Part shown: positions 17,060 to 26,060 of the stretch, piece by piece
Numbering within the stretch: the stretch's first letter is position 1
Layout: each line of letters starts with the position of its first letter
Assembly: GCA_934486895.1 (NCBI GenBank)
Contig: CAKSQZ010000005.1
Location: 15,351 to 79,350 of the forward strand
Direction: 5' to 3'
Length of the DNA stretch: 64,000 bases
Origin: an uncultured Eubacteriales bacterium
GTDB taxonomy: Bacteria; Bacillota; Clostridia; Oscillospirales; Acutalibacteraceae
Translations under genes and position numbers: made by a program
The notes under the pieces: model-generated
What the model was told of the DNA's origin: nothing
The model's database searches: none
The model's input: the letters and a program-made list of their open reading frames with translations, nothing else

Positions 17060-19666
17060 TTATTTGCCGTAGTAAGCGTTGAGATACATCTGCTTGATCT
17101 CGCTCATCAGCGGGTATCTCGGGTTTGCGCCCGTGCACTGATCGTCAAACGCCTGCTCTGTCATATCGTCAAGTCTGTCAAGGAAGTCCTTCTCATCGAT
17201 ACCGTAATCCTTGATAGTCTTTTTGATTCCGACTCTTTCCTTGAGGTCATCGATCGCCTTGATAAGGTTCTCGAGCTTCTCGCTGTCGTTCTTGCCCTTG
17301 ATACCGAGATAATCGGCAACTTCGGCATATCTGGCTAAGGTATGCGGATGATCGTACTGCGGGAATGTACCCATCTTAGCAGGAACTTCCTCTGCATTGA
17401 AACGCAGAACTTCATCTATCATAAGTGCATTTGCAATACCGTGAGGCAGGTGGTGGAACGCACCGAGCTTATGAGCCATGGAGTGGCAGACGCCGAGGAA
17501 TGCATTTGCAAATGCCATACCTGCCATTGTTGCCGCATGAGCCATCTTCTCACGCGCTACCGGATCGTTCGGGCCGTTGTCATAAGCTCTCGGAAGATAC
17601 TCGAAGATGACCTTGAGTGAACGCAGAGCCAGACCGTCTGTGAAGTCTGTTGCCATCATGGAAGCGTAAGCTTCAAGAGCATGAGTTACAGCATCGATAC
17701 CGGAAGCGGAGGTGAGTCCCTTAGGAGCGGTCATGTGCATATCCGCATCGATGATAGCCATGTTCGGGAGCAGCTCATAGTCAGCCAGCGGATACTTTGT
17801 GCCTGTTGTTTCATCGGTGATAACCGCGAACGGTGTGACCTCAGAACCTGTACCTGCGGATGTCGGAACAGCGATGAAGTATGCTTTCTCGCCCATCTTC
17901 GGGAAGGTGTAGACTCTCTTTCTGATATCCATGAAACGCATAGCCATATCAAGGAAGTCTGCTTCGGGATGCTCATAGAGAACCCACATGATCTTTGCAG
18001 CGTCCATTGCGGAACCGCCGCCGATAGCGATGATTGTGTCCGGCTCAAACGACTTCATCAGCTCTGCGCCTTCTCTTGCGCAAGCGAGCGACGGATCGGG
18101 AGCTACATTGTAGAATGTTGTGTGGACAATGCCCATTTCATCGAGCTTATCGGTGATCGGCTTTGTATAGCCGTTTTTGTAAAGGAAGCTATCTGTTACG
18201 ATAAATGCTTTCTTCTTGCCCATGACATCCTTAAGCTCTGCCAATGCAACCGGCAGGCAGCCTTTCTTCAAATAAACCTTCTCAGGCGCTCTGAACCAAA
18301 GCATATTTTCCCTTCTTTCGGCTACTGTTTTGATGTTGATAAGATGCTTTACGCCGACATTCTCGGATACCGAGTTGCCGCCCCACGAACCGCAGCCGAG
18401 GGTAAGCGACGGAGCAAGCTTGAAGTTATACAGATCGCCGATACCGCCCTGCGAAGACGGGGTGTTTACAAGAATACGGCAGGTCTTCATCTTTGCCGCA
18501 AAACGGTCTATCTTTTCGCGTTCGTTTACAGCGTCGAGGTAGATGCTCGATGTGTGGCCGTAACCACCGTCTGCAACAAGTCTCTCAGCCTTCGCAAAAG
18601 CATCGTCGATCGTTTTAGCCTTATACATTGCGAGGACCGGAGAAAGCTTCTCATGTGCAAATTCTTCGGAAAGCTCAACGCTCTCGACTTCACCGATGAG
18701 AATCTTTGTTGATTCCGGAACAGTAACGCCTGCGAGTGCCGCGATCGTTACAGGTTTCTGGCCAACGATCTTAGCGTTAAGCGAGCCGTTGATAATAATA
18801 GTCTTTCTGACTTTCTCTGTTTCATCTGCATTGAGGAAATAGCAGCCTCTGTCGGCAAACTCTTTCTTAACTGCTTTGTAAACTTTATCGAGGACGATAA
18901 CGCTCTGCTCAGAAGCGCAGATCATACCGTTATCAAATGTTTTTGAATGGATTATCGAGTTTACTGCGAGCTTGATGTCCGCAGTGTCATCGATGATGGC
19001 AGGTGTGTTACCTGCGCCGACACCGAGCGCCGGCTTACCGCTCGAATAAGCTGCCTTGACCATGCCGGGGCCGCCTGTTGCGAGGATAATATCTGCCTCT
19101 TTCATGATGAGGTTTGTCATATCGAGCGACGGAACATCGATCCAGCCGATAAGGTTTTCAGGTGCACCTGCCGCAACTGCCGCTTCGAGGACCACCTTGG
19201 CAGCCTCGATCGTGGACTTCTTTGCTCTCGGGTGCGGGCTGATAATGATACCGTTTCTGGTTTTCAGCGCAATAAGTGTTTTGAAGATAGCGGTCGATGT
19301 GGGGTTGGTCGTCGGAATGACTGCTGCGATAACGCCGATCGGCTCTGCGATCTTCATTGTGCCTGCCGACTTATCTTCTTCGATAACACCGCAAGTCTTG
19401 GTATTCTTATACGCATTATAGATATACTCCGATGCGTAGTGATTCTTTATGATCTTGTCTTCAACAACGCCCATGCCTGTCTCTTCGACTGCGAGCTTTG
19501 CAAGCGGGATTCTCATTTTGTTTGCTGCGATCGCCGCCGCCTGGAAGATCTTATCCACCTGCTCCTGTGTGTAGGTAGAATACTTCTGCTGAGCCGCTTT
19601 GACCTCTTTCAGTCTTGCTTCGAGCGCCTCAACGCTGTCAACGATAGGATACTTGGTTTCACTCAT
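17060..19666 (-). CDS. adhE: Bifunctional acetaldehyde-CoA/alcohol dehydrogenase
   Basis: Reduces acetyl-CoA to acetaldehyde and then ethanol, oxidising two NADH; the main ethanol-forming enzyme of fermentation. The 868 residues hold an N-terminal aldehyde dehydrogenase domain (about 1-430) with catalytic Cys250 in FDNGMICASEQ and the GVGAGNTPAII segment, and a C-terminal iron-dependent alcohol dehydrogenase domain (about 455-868) with GGGSAMDAAK (nucleotide), GIDAVTHALEAYAS and CHSMAHKLGAFHHLPHG (iron ligands). Length and motif set are complete. It has a good promoter with a paired TATCGATA element just upstream, also found upstream of rex, consistent with NADH-dependent control. Confidence 0.98.
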   Translation of the reverse strand: MSETKYPIVDSVEALEARLKEVKAAQQKYSTYTQEQVDKIFQAAAIAANKMRIPLAKLAVEETGMGVVEDKIIKNHYASEYIYNAYKNTKTCGVIEEDKSAGTMKIAEPIGVIAAVIPTTNPTSTAIFKTLIALKTRNGIIISPHPRAKKSTIEAAKVVLEAAVAAGAPENLIGWIDVPSLDMTNLIMKEADIILATGGPGMVKAAYSSGKPALGVGAGNTPAIIDDTADIKLAVNSIIHSKTFDNGMICASEQSVIVLDKVYKAVKKEFADRGCYFLNADETEKVRKTIIINGSLNAKIVGQKPVTIAALAGVTVPESTKILIGEVESVELSEEFAHEKLSPVLAMYKAKTIDDAFAKAERLVADGGYGHTSSIYLDAVNEREKIDRFAAKMKTCRILVNTPSSQGGIGDLYNFKLAPSLTLGCGSWGGNSVSENVGVKHLINIKTVAERRENMLWFRAPEKVYLKKGCLPVALAELKDVMGKKKAFIVTDSFLYKNGYTKPITDKLDEMGIVHTTFYNVAPDPSLACAREGAELMKSFEPDTIIAIGGGSAMDAAKIMWVLYEHPEADFLDMAMRFMDIRKRVYTFPKMGEKAYFIAVPTSAGTGSEVTPFAVITDETTGTKYPLADYELLPNMAIIDADMHMTAPKGLTSASGIDAVTHALEAYASMMATDFTDGLALRSLKVIFEYLPRAYDNGPNDPVAREKMAHAATMAGMAFANAFLGVCHSMAHKLGAFHHLPHGIANALMIDEVLRFNAEEVPAKMGTFPQYDHPHTLARYAEVADYLGIKGKNDSEKLENLIKAIDDLKERVGIKKTIKDYGIDEKDFLDRLDDMTEQAFDDQCTGANPRYPLMSEIKQMYLNAYYGK

Positions 19667-19727
19667 TCTTGAATGCCCTCCTTGATTGTCTTGAGTAAAA
19701 GGGGTGTTTCCCTTTTTCCTTGTGTTT

Positions 19728-19756
19728 ATTATACTATATCAAAAAAGATATGTAAA
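19728..19756 (-). promoter_or_regulatory. adhE promoter
   Basis: Minus-strand TTTACA-N17-TATAAT, about 62 bp before the adhE start codon. Confidence 0.75.
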
Positions 19757-19770
19757 ATATAAAAAAGATA

Positions 19771-19792
19771 TATCGATATGCTTTTATCGATA
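19771..19792. promoter_or_regulatory. Paired TATCGATA element upstream of the adhE promoter
   Basis: Two copies of the 8-bp palindrome TATCGATA separated by 6 bp (14 bp start to start), beginning 14 bp upstream of the adhE -35 box. The same spacing of the same palindrome occurs upstream of rex. It differs from the usual Rex consensus (TTGTTAA-N4-TTAACAA in clostridia), so it is either a diverged Rex site or the target of another regulator, with the neighbouring LysR protein as the alternative. Confidence 0.6.
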
Positions 19793-19819
19793 TGAGGTTA
19801 TCTTTTTGTATAAATTAGC

Positions 19820-20740
19820 TCACAGCGAGCGTTTGGTTTTGGTTAATTCGTCAATAAACATATCGTCAAGCTGAGTCAACGTGTGATCCTTTTTGTAAAT
19901 AAGCACATCTTTATAAACTTTTGCGTTTGCGCGGCACGGAATTTGGACAAGATTGCACTTCTCCAGAATTTCCTTCGGCACCGGCGCTTCCCACATGAAA
20001 ACATTATTATTGAAGATAAAAAGATCAAGCTGGCTGCCTCGCTCAAATATATTGATATATTTATCAACATTTCTGTTCTCTTCCTCTTTGCGGATTATCG
20101 CTTCGGGAACAGACGGAACAAACGGATCGGGCTGCTGGATCTGAAAATAAGGCGCGAGATCCTCCGGATTGATATTATCCCTATTAGCAAGCGGATGATC
20201 CTTAGACATCAGAACACTGTGGCGGAACTCAAATATAAGCTCATATTTAAAGTTCTTTTCTTCAAAAAGATCTTTGAAATACTTATCATAAGCCGATGAA
20301 TAGCGAACGATCGCCATATCATAATCAACATTGAGAATGTTACTGATGGCGCGCATTGCATTTGTTTCTTTGTAATAGATATCGGTCGGAGTATTGCGGT
20401 CGAGCCGACCGACAAAGTCGGTGAATGCACGGGAGATGTAATATGTTCTCGGAACGGAAATCTTGAAACCTGTGCTCGTCTTGCGTTCGCCGCGATAAAT
20501 ATCTTCTACCTCTTCGACCTGTGCGATTATTCTTTTGGCATAGGTGAGAAATTCTTCTCCCTGTGCTGTCGGGATAACGCCTTTTGAAGTGCGCTTGAAT
20601 ATTTCGATGCCGAGAGAATCTTCAAGCTCTCTTATAGCTCTCGAAAGATTTGGCTGCCCCATATACAGATTTTCGGCCGCTTTGGTGATAGACGCAGTCT
20701 TGGCGACCTCAACCGCATACTTTAAATGAAGCAAATTCAT
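19820..20740 (-). CDS. LysR-family transcriptional regulator
   Basis: A 306-residue LysR-type regulator: N-terminal winged HTH (LHLKYAVEVAKTASITKAAENLYMGQPNLSRAIRELEDSLG, about 4-45, followed by IFKRTSKGVIPTAQGE), then an effector-binding domain in two lobes (about 90-300). AGGGAA precedes the ATG. It lies 41 bp after rex and 150 bp upstream of adhE, all on one strand. Position suggests control of fermentation genes, perhaps adhE itself; the ligand is unknown. The effector domain is only weakly like well-known subgroups. Confidence 0.9.
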   Translation of the reverse strand: MNLLHLKYAVEVAKTASITKAAENLYMGQPNLSRAIRELEDSLGIEIFKRTSKGVIPTAQGEEFLTYAKRIIAQVEEVEDIYRGERKTSTGFKISVPRTYYISRAFTDFVGRLDRNTPTDIYYKETNAMRAISNILNVDYDMAIVRYSSAYDKYFKDLFEEKNFKYELIFEFRHSVLMSKDHPLANRDNINPEDLAPYFQIQQPDPFVPSVPEAIIRKEEENRNVDKYINIFERGSQLDLFIFNNNVFMWEAPVPKEILEKCNLVQIPCRANAKVYKDVLIYKKDHTLTQLDDMFIDELTKTKRSL

Positions 20741-20781
20741 AATAATTCCCTGCCTTTATCAGATTTTTGCGATTCCCCTTT

Positions 20782-21411
20782 TCAGCTTTCCCCGCCCTCG
20801 AGATGTTTAGACAAAATCGCGAGCGATGAAGCCAGATTTTCGTTTTCAACGACGACTCCCGCAGGAACTTTTAAAATTGTGGGGGCAAAGTTCCAAACGG
20901 CGCGGATACCGAGCCGAACGAGCGTATCGCACACTTCCTGAGCAGCAGATGCCGGAACTGTTATGATACCCAGCTTTATATTTTCATCTCTGCAGACCTG
21001 CTGAAGGTGCGACATGGGAAGCACCCTCATACCGCTCGGAGCGTTCTCGCACGCCTCCGAATCACGGTCAAAAGCCGCAACAATATTCAAGCCGTAGTCG
21101 CCGAATCCGCTGTACGACATGAGAGCCTTGCCGAGATTACCCGCTCCGATAAGCACTGATTTGTTTTCGGAACCGCAATCAAGGTATTGCTCGATTTGAA
21201 CTATAAGATCTTCGACATTATATCCGGTCTTGGGCTTCCCCTTACCCGAGATCGAACCGAGATCTTTTCTGACCTGAACATCGCCGAGTCCGAAAACATC
21301 GGCTAATGCTGTTGCAGAGATATTATCGCGGCTGCCGCGCACCGACTTCAGATAATGAAGATACACCGGCAGGCGGCGCAGCGTTTGAACTGAAATTGAT
21401 TTGTTCTCCAT
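20782..21411 (-). CDS. rex: Redox-sensing transcriptional repressor Rex
   Basis: Rex senses the NADH/NAD+ ratio and represses fermentation genes until NADH rises. The 209-residue protein has the N-terminal winged helix (SISVQTLRRLPVYLHYL and LGDVQVRKDLGSISGKGKPKTGY, about 6-64), the Rossmann motif VLIGAGNLGKAL (86-97) and the C-terminal swapped helix (LAILSKHLEG). Length is normal. AAGGA precedes the ATG. Its upstream region carries the paired TATCGATA element, hinting at autoregulation. adhE, 1.1 kb downstream, is a classic Rex target. Confidence 0.97.
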   Translation of the reverse strand: MENKSISVQTLRRLPVYLHYLKSVRGSRDNISATALADVFGLGDVQVRKDLGSISGKGKPKTGYNVEDLIVQIEQYLDCGSENKSVLIGAGNLGKALMSYSGFGDYGLNIVAAFDRDSEACENAPSGMRVLPMSHLQQVCRDENIKLGIITVPASAAQEVCDTLVRLGIRAVWNFAPTILKVPAGVVVENENLASSLAILSKHLEGGES

Positions 21412-21476
21412 AAAAACACGATCCTTTCACAGAATTGTCCGTGTTATATTGTAACGCATTTTAATATTGCGTGCTA

Positions 21477-21498
21477 TATCGATATTTTGATATCGATA
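21477..21498. promoter_or_regulatory. Paired TATCGATA element upstream of rex
   Basis: TATCGATA-TTTTGA-TATCGATA, the same palindrome pair and the same 14-bp period as upstream of adhE. It lies about 65-87 bp upstream of the rex start codon. The rex -10 candidate is TACAAT/TATAAC near 21444-21453 with a poor -35 box. Confidence 0.6.
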
Positions 21499-21587
21499 TA
21501 TAAGTATTTATATAATCCGTTACCGCTTATGGCGCAAGCTGCGTTTATATGTATTTATATGGAAAACTATGTGGAAAATATGAAGAA

Positions 21588-22760
21588 CTATACTTTCAGA
21601 ACTCCGCTTTTGTCGATAACAGACACGACTTCGCGAAGTTTGTCCTCCGGCAGAACCAGCGCGAAACGCACATAACCCTCGCCGTGTTCACCGAACGCAC
21701 TGCCAGGTGTGCAGACGATGCCCGCCTTTTCCATAAGTTGAACGCAGAACTCTTCGGACGACGAAAAACCGCTCGGTATCGGTGCCCAGACAAACATTGT
21801 GCCCTGACTGTTCGGAACATCCCAGCCGACAGAACGAAGTCCGCCGCACAAAGCATCTCTTCTTTTGCGGTATTCCTCGCACTGCTTTTCAACACCGTCA
21901 AACGGCTGTTTGAGCGCCTCGATCGCACCGAGCTGGATCGGCAGAAATGTGCCGAAATCATACTGTGTGCGAAGAAGCTTTACGGCGTCAATCAATTCGC
22001 GGTTGCCGATCAAAAACGATATTCTCGCGCCTGTTACATTGAAGCTTTTTGAAAGCGAGAAAAATTCCGCTCCCTGCTCCTTTGCACCTTTGAACCTAAG
22101 GAATGAGCCGCCTTTTTTACCATCAAAAATAATATCGGAATAAGCGTTATCGTGGATCAGGATGATATCATTCTTTTGGCAGAAATCTATCGCTTTTTCA
22201 TAAACACTGTCCGGTGCGACACTGCAGACCGGATTATACGGATATGAAATAACCATCATTTTTGTGGCTGCAGCGATATCGGGCGAAATACTGTCGAAAT
22301 CGGGGAGAAAGCCGTTCTCCCTTTTAAGCGGATAAAACACCGGCTTACCGCCGCCGAGCACCGCGCCCGCTTCAAACACGGGATAACCCGGATCGGGCAG
22401 CAGAACGATATCGCCCTCATTGAGGATAGCCATACCGAGATGACCCATACCCTCCTGTGTGCCGTGAACTCCGACGATCTCATCACGTTCGATCGACACG
22501 CCGAAGCGGCGTTTATAATAATCGCGGACAGCATCGATCAATTCGGGAATATCGCGCAGAGTATATCCGTAATTATGCGGATCGGCGCTTGCTTTCGATA
22601 TTGCCTCCGTGACGCTCTTAGGCGCTAAAAAATCAGGTGTGCCGACAGAGAGATCATATATTTTCCGCCCTTTTGCTTCAAGCTCAAGCCGACGCTGATT
22701 AAGCGCGGCGAAAATGCCTGTTTTGAAATGAGAGAGCCTTTGGGCGGGGATTATATTCAT
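21588..22760 (-). CDS. Class I/II PLP aminotransferase, DapL/AspC-like
   Basis: A 390-residue fold-type I aminotransferase. PLP lysine is Lys238 in FSLSKSFNVTGAR; the cofactor-binding YPYNP is at 173-177 and HDNAYSDI at 203-210; the C-terminal substrate-carboxylate Arg lies in EGYVRFAL. The N-terminal LSVGTPDFLAPKSV resembles LL-diaminopimelate and aspartate/alanine aminotransferases. Without lysine-pathway neighbours the exact amino acid cannot be assigned. It is preceded by a GAGGAAG ribosome site. A palindrome ATACCG-N5-CGGTAT lies about 95 bp upstream of the start. Confidence 0.85.
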   Translation of the reverse strand: MNIIPAQRLSHFKTGIFAALNQRRLELEAKGRKIYDLSVGTPDFLAPKSVTEAISKASADPHNYGYTLRDIPELIDAVRDYYKRRFGVSIERDEIVGVHGTQEGMGHLGMAILNEGDIVLLPDPGYPVFEAGAVLGGGKPVFYPLKRENGFLPDFDSISPDIAAATKMMVISYPYNPVCSVAPDSVYEKAIDFCQKNDIILIHDNAYSDIIFDGKKGGSFLRFKGAKEQGAEFFSLSKSFNVTGARISFLIGNRELIDAVKLLRTQYDFGTFLPIQLGAIEALKQPFDGVEKQCEEYRKRRDALCGGLRSVGWDVPNSQGTMFVWAPIPSGFSSSEEFCVQLMEKAGIVCTPGSAFGEHGEGYVRFALVLPEDKLREVVSVIDKSGVLKV

Positions 22761-22900
22761 CTTAAACGCTTCCTCTTTTTTTTAATTAAATACGGCATAA
22801 AGCGACACCTTACACCGCTGTTTTCATTTTATCATTACGCGATAAAAAAGTCAATACCGCTTTACGGTATAAACACAACTTATCTTCTGCGTTTTTTCAA

Positions 22901-22931
22901 AAAAACCGCCGAAATAACATCGACGGTTTTT
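22901..22931 (-). terminator. Terminator of the ECF S-component gene
   Basis: Stem AAAAACCGCCG / CGACGGTTTTT (one G-U) followed on the minus strand by a long U-run. Confidence 0.85.
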
Positions 22932-22948
22932 AATGAACATATTGATGA

Positions 22949-23458
22949 TCAGCCTTGTATTACCTTTGTGAGCTTGATCTTATCGAAAATCGCAACAAGG
23001 ACATAAGCGAGCACGATTCCTGCGACTGCCTGCACAAGGTTGCCGGGGATACTTGCCGCCGCCGCGAAGCCTTTGCCGAAGATAACGCCTGCCCAGAAGA
23101 AATAACCGAGTACCATTATCGCTTCTGCGCTGACTGCCGCGATAATACGCGATACATATTTATTAAGCGGCGTTCTGACAATGAGTGCGCAGACGAGCGC
23201 CATCAAAGCCTTGATTATCAAAGTGGCCGGGACATACGACATATAGCCCGAAAACGCATCGGCAAGGCACGAGCCGATTCCTGCTGCGAGAGCGCCGTAG
23301 ACCGGGCCTAAAAGAAATCCCGAAAGCAGCACGAAGCAGTCACCGATGTTGACATAGCCGCCCATTGGGGACGGGATCTGGACCACCATTGTCGAAACGC
23401 AGCAGAGCGCTGCAAGCAATGCCGAAAAAACGAGCTTTTGCAAATTCTTGTTCTTCAT
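22949..23458 (-). CDS. ECF transporter S component, probable vitamin B6 type (PdxU-like)
   Basis: A 169-residue integral membrane substrate-binding subunit of an energy-coupling-factor transporter. Six hydrophobic stretches are visible; hallmark pieces are KLVFSALLAALCCVSTMVVQIPSP, YVNIGDCFVLLSGFLLGPVYGALAAGIGSCLADAF and TLIIKALMALVCALI. The start is moved to the ATG after GAAGGA; the longer TTG-initiated frame contains that Shine-Dalgarno. No EcfA/T genes are here, so it is a group II component using a shared energising module. Divergent transcription from a PdxR/MocR regulator supports pyridoxine or pyridoxal as cargo; that assignment is inferred from context. Confidence 0.8.
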   Translation of the reverse strand: MKNKNLQKLVFSALLAALCCVSTMVVQIPSPMGGYVNIGDCFVLLSGFLLGPVYGALAAGIGSCLADAFSGYMSYVPATLIIKALMALVCALIVRTPLNKYVSRIIAAVSAEAIMVLGYFFWAGVIFGKGFAAAASIPGNLVQAVAGIVLAYVLVAIFDKIKLTKVIQG

Positions 23459-23493
23459 AAAAAATCCTTCTTTCACACTCAATAAATAACCTC

Positions 23494-23540
23494 TTGCAAG
23501 TTTGGTTTGAGTATATTATAATATAAATTGATAATATCAA
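23494..23540 (+). promoter_or_regulatory. pdxR-like promoter and adjoining dyad
   Basis: TTGCAA-N17-TATAAT (23494-23522) reads toward the MocR gene; the palindrome TTGATAATATCAA (23528-23540) lies just downstream of the -10 box and between the two divergent genes, a plausible operator for the regulator. Confidence 0.6.
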
Positions 23541-23587
23541 AATAGCCATTTTAATGTTTTTTAATAATACCAGATTGGAGATATTTT

Positions 23588-24982
23588 ATGCTGACTTACG
23601 ATATGGAATCGAGAGGTGCTCTTTCGATGTATGATTATCTTTACAGATGTATACGCGATGACATTTGCAAAGGAAAGCTGAAGGAAGGCGAAAAGCTGCC
23701 GTCAAAGCGCACGCTCGCAGAGCATTTGGGCGTTAGCGTTATAACGATCGAAAACGCCTATGCACAGCTTGCCGCAGAGGGTTATATCTCACCTGTTGAA
23801 AAACGCGGTTACTTTATCTGCTTCACTGCGGACGAGTATCACACCGAAACAAATAATGTGAAAGCGGCAGACATAGAACAAAAAAACGATGTAAAACCGT
23901 TTGCCGATTTTGTTTCAAACTCGATGAGAGCGGAATATTTTCCGTTTTCGGTTTGGGCGAAGCTTATGCGCCGGGCACTTTCCGAATCGGAGAGCGTTAT
24001 GCTCAGCGCCGACGGCACAGGGGGATCGATGCTGCTCAGGACAGCGATAGCGGATTATCTTCGCCGATGCAGGGCGATGAGCGTTGAGCCGGAGCAGGTT
24101 ATTGTAGGCGCGGGAACGGAATACTTATACAATCTGCTTATTCAGCTTCTCGGACGGGATAAGATCTATGCAACAGAGGATCCCGGATATTTGAAAATCT
24201 CGCAGATATACAGTCTTTGCGGCGTCGGATGCGAGCGGATAGAAATGGATCGCGACGGCATTTTGCCCGAACGGCTTGACGAATGCGGCGCAAAAGTCGT
24301 GCATATTTCGCCCTCGCACCATTATCCGACAGGGACTGTCACACCGGCTAAAAGACGCGGCGAGCTTATTGAATGGGCGGACAAGGCAGACGGATATATT
24401 ATCGAGGATGATTATGACAGTGAGTTTCGTTTTTCCGGCAGACCTATCGCGACAATGCAGAGCCGCGACAGTTTCGGCAGGGTCATATACATCAACACAT
24501 TCTCAAAGAGCTTATCTCCGTCGCTTCGTATTTCCTACATGGTTTTGCCGCATAGACTTCTAAATCAATTTTACAAAAAGCTCGGTGTTTATTCGAGCAC
24601 TGTGCCTGCGATAATGCAGCATACTCTTGCTCAATTTATCAGCGAGGGGTGGTTTGAGAGACATATCAACCGAATGAAAAACCGATATCGAATCTGCCGA
24701 GATATTGTTATTTCGGCAATACAAAAAAGCCGATTTGCCGATATTGCGCAGATCGAAGAAGCAGATTCGGGGCTACACTTTATTTTGAAGCTCAACACCG
24801 ATACTCCCGACAGCGAAATAATAAAAAAGGCAGCGGCAAACGGGATCCGTTTGTCCTGCCTTAATGATCACTCGACAAAGCCGAGAAAGGAATATGAACA
24901 CCGCCTTATTATCAACTATTCCGGCGTTGATCCGCAGAGGATAGCTGACGCTGTTTCGCGAATGGAAAAGGCGATGCTTTGA
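23588..24982 (+). CDS. MocR-family regulator (GntR HTH fused to aminotransferase), PdxR-like
   Basis: A 464-residue PLP-dependent transcription factor. The N-terminal GntR winged HTH (about 12-77; LPSKRTLAEHLGVSVITIENAYAQLAAEGYI) is followed by a fold-type I aminotransferase domain (about 105-464) with PLP lysine Lys307 in TFSKSLSPSLR, SPSHHYPTG (241-249) and EDDYDSEF (273-280), the standard MocR signature. PdxR members sense PLP and control B6 synthesis or uptake; the divergent ECF S-component gene fits this. TTGGAG precedes the ATG. Other MocR roles (GabR, TauR) are less likely since no such genes are adjacent. Confidence 0.88.
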   Translation: MLTYDMESRGALSMYDYLYRCIRDDICKGKLKEGEKLPSKRTLAEHLGVSVITIENAYAQLAAEGYISPVEKRGYFICFTADEYHTETNNVKAADIEQKNDVKPFADFVSNSMRAEYFPFSVWAKLMRRALSESESVMLSADGTGGSMLLRTAIADYLRRCRAMSVEPEQVIVGAGTEYLYNLLIQLLGRDKIYATEDPGYLKISQIYSLCGVGCERIEMDRDGILPERLDECGAKVVHISPSHHYPTGTVTPAKRRGELIEWADKADGYIIEDDYDSEFRFSGRPIATMQSRDSFGRVIYINTFSKSLSPSLRISYMVLPHRLLNQFYKKLGVYSSTVPAIMQHTLAQFISEGWFERHINRMKNRYRICRDIVISAIQKSRFADIAQIEEADSGLHFILKLNTDTPDSEIIKKAAANGIRLSCLNDHSTKPRKEYEHRLIINYSGVDPQRIADAVSRMEKAML

Positions 24983-24986
24983 TATT

Positions 24987-26060
24987 TTATTTTTCGATAG
25001 TTCCGCCGCCGAGCACGGTATCGCCGTCATAGAAAACGACCGCCTGACCCGGTGTTATCGCTCTTGCGGGCTCATAGAAGCTGACCTTGACGCCATCGCC
25101 GTCACTGCTGACAAAAGCGCGCTGTGCAGGCCCGTTATATCGGATCTTTGCCATACATTCGATACCCTCCTTCGGCAGTTTATCAAACGCGATCCAATTG
25201 AGATCATCGGCAAAAAGCTCGGTTTTGAATGTGTCGGAATTGTTGCCGAGGATAACGCGGTTATTCTTCGGGTCAAGTCCGCAGACAAACATCGGTTTGC
25301 CGAAAGTCATGCCTAAGTGCTTACGCTGACCGACGGTATAGTGAATAATGCCGCGGTGTCTGCCGATGACATTGCCGCTTGTGTCCACAAAGTCTCCGGG
25401 AGAGCTTTTATAGCCTCTGCTCTCGATGAACGAGGCATAGTCATTGTCCTTGACAAAGCAGATCTCCTGCGAATCGGGTTTATCGAAAACAGGGATACCG
25501 AGAGCCTGCGCTTTTTCTCTGACCTCGGGTTTTTCCATTGTGCCTATCGGCAAAAGAAGATGAGATAACTGACGCTGAGTTAAAGTGTAGAGCGCATAGG
25601 TCTGATCCTTTTTATCGGTGACGGAGCGGCGCAGAAGATATCTGCCGTTTTCATTGGCGACTATACCGTAGTGACCGGTTGCGATATAGTCAAATCCGAG
25701 CACCAGTGCTCTGCGCAGGAATTCCTCGAACTTCACTGTTCGGTTGCACATGACGCAGGGGTTTGGTGTTCTGCCTCTAGTGTATTCCGAAACAAAAGGA
25801 GTGATAACATTCTGCTCGAAATTCTCTTTGAAATTCAGAACATGATATCTGATACCGAGCCGATTGGCGACTGCGCGGGCATCGTCCACCGCAGAAAGTG
25901 AACAGCATCCGCGGGTTATTTTCTCTTCTTCATCGGAAATATCGGGCCATATCTGCATGGTCGCGCCTTCGACATCATAGCCCGCTTCAAGCAGCATTGC
26001 CGCCGCGACCGATGAATCGACGCCGCCGCTCATTGCCACCAAAACTCTCTTTTTCTCCAT
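24987..26060 (-). CDS. mnmA: tRNA-specific 2-thiouridylase MnmA
   Basis: Installs the 2-thio group at U34 of tRNA-Lys, -Glu and -Gln. The 357-residue protein begins with the PP-loop AMSGGVDSSVAA (9-20), has the catalytic cysteines Cys102 (PNPCVMCNR) and Cys201 (DSQEICFV), and the C-terminal beta-barrel region (FYEPARAITPGQAVVFYDGDTVLGGGTI). The ATG three codons inside the longer TTG-initiated frame is taken as start because it has AGGG spacing and begins with the conserved basic MEKKRV strand. The stop lies 4 bp from that of the convergent MocR gene. Confidence 0.97.
   Translation of the reverse strand: MEKKRVLVAMSGGVDSSVAAAMLLEAGYDVEGATMQIWPDISDEEEKITRGCCSLSAVDDARAVANRLGIRYHVLNFKENFEQNVITPFVSEYTRGRTPNPCVMCNRTVKFEEFLRRALVLGFDYIATGHYGIVANENGRYLLRRSVTDKKDQTYALYTLTQRQLSHLLLPIGTMEKPEVREKAQALGIPVFDKPDSQEICFVKDNDYASFIESRGYKSSPGDFVDTSGNVIGRHRGIIHYTVGQRKHLGMTFGKPMFVCGLDPKNNRVILGNNSDTFKTELFADDLNWIAFDKLPKEGIECMAKIRYNGPAQRAFVSSDGDGVKVSFYEPARAITPGQAVVFYDGDTVLGGGTIEK

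Noticed and set aside
17681..18712. 343-codon plus-strand open frame
   Set aside because: Antisense to adhE; no protein-like composition or start signal.
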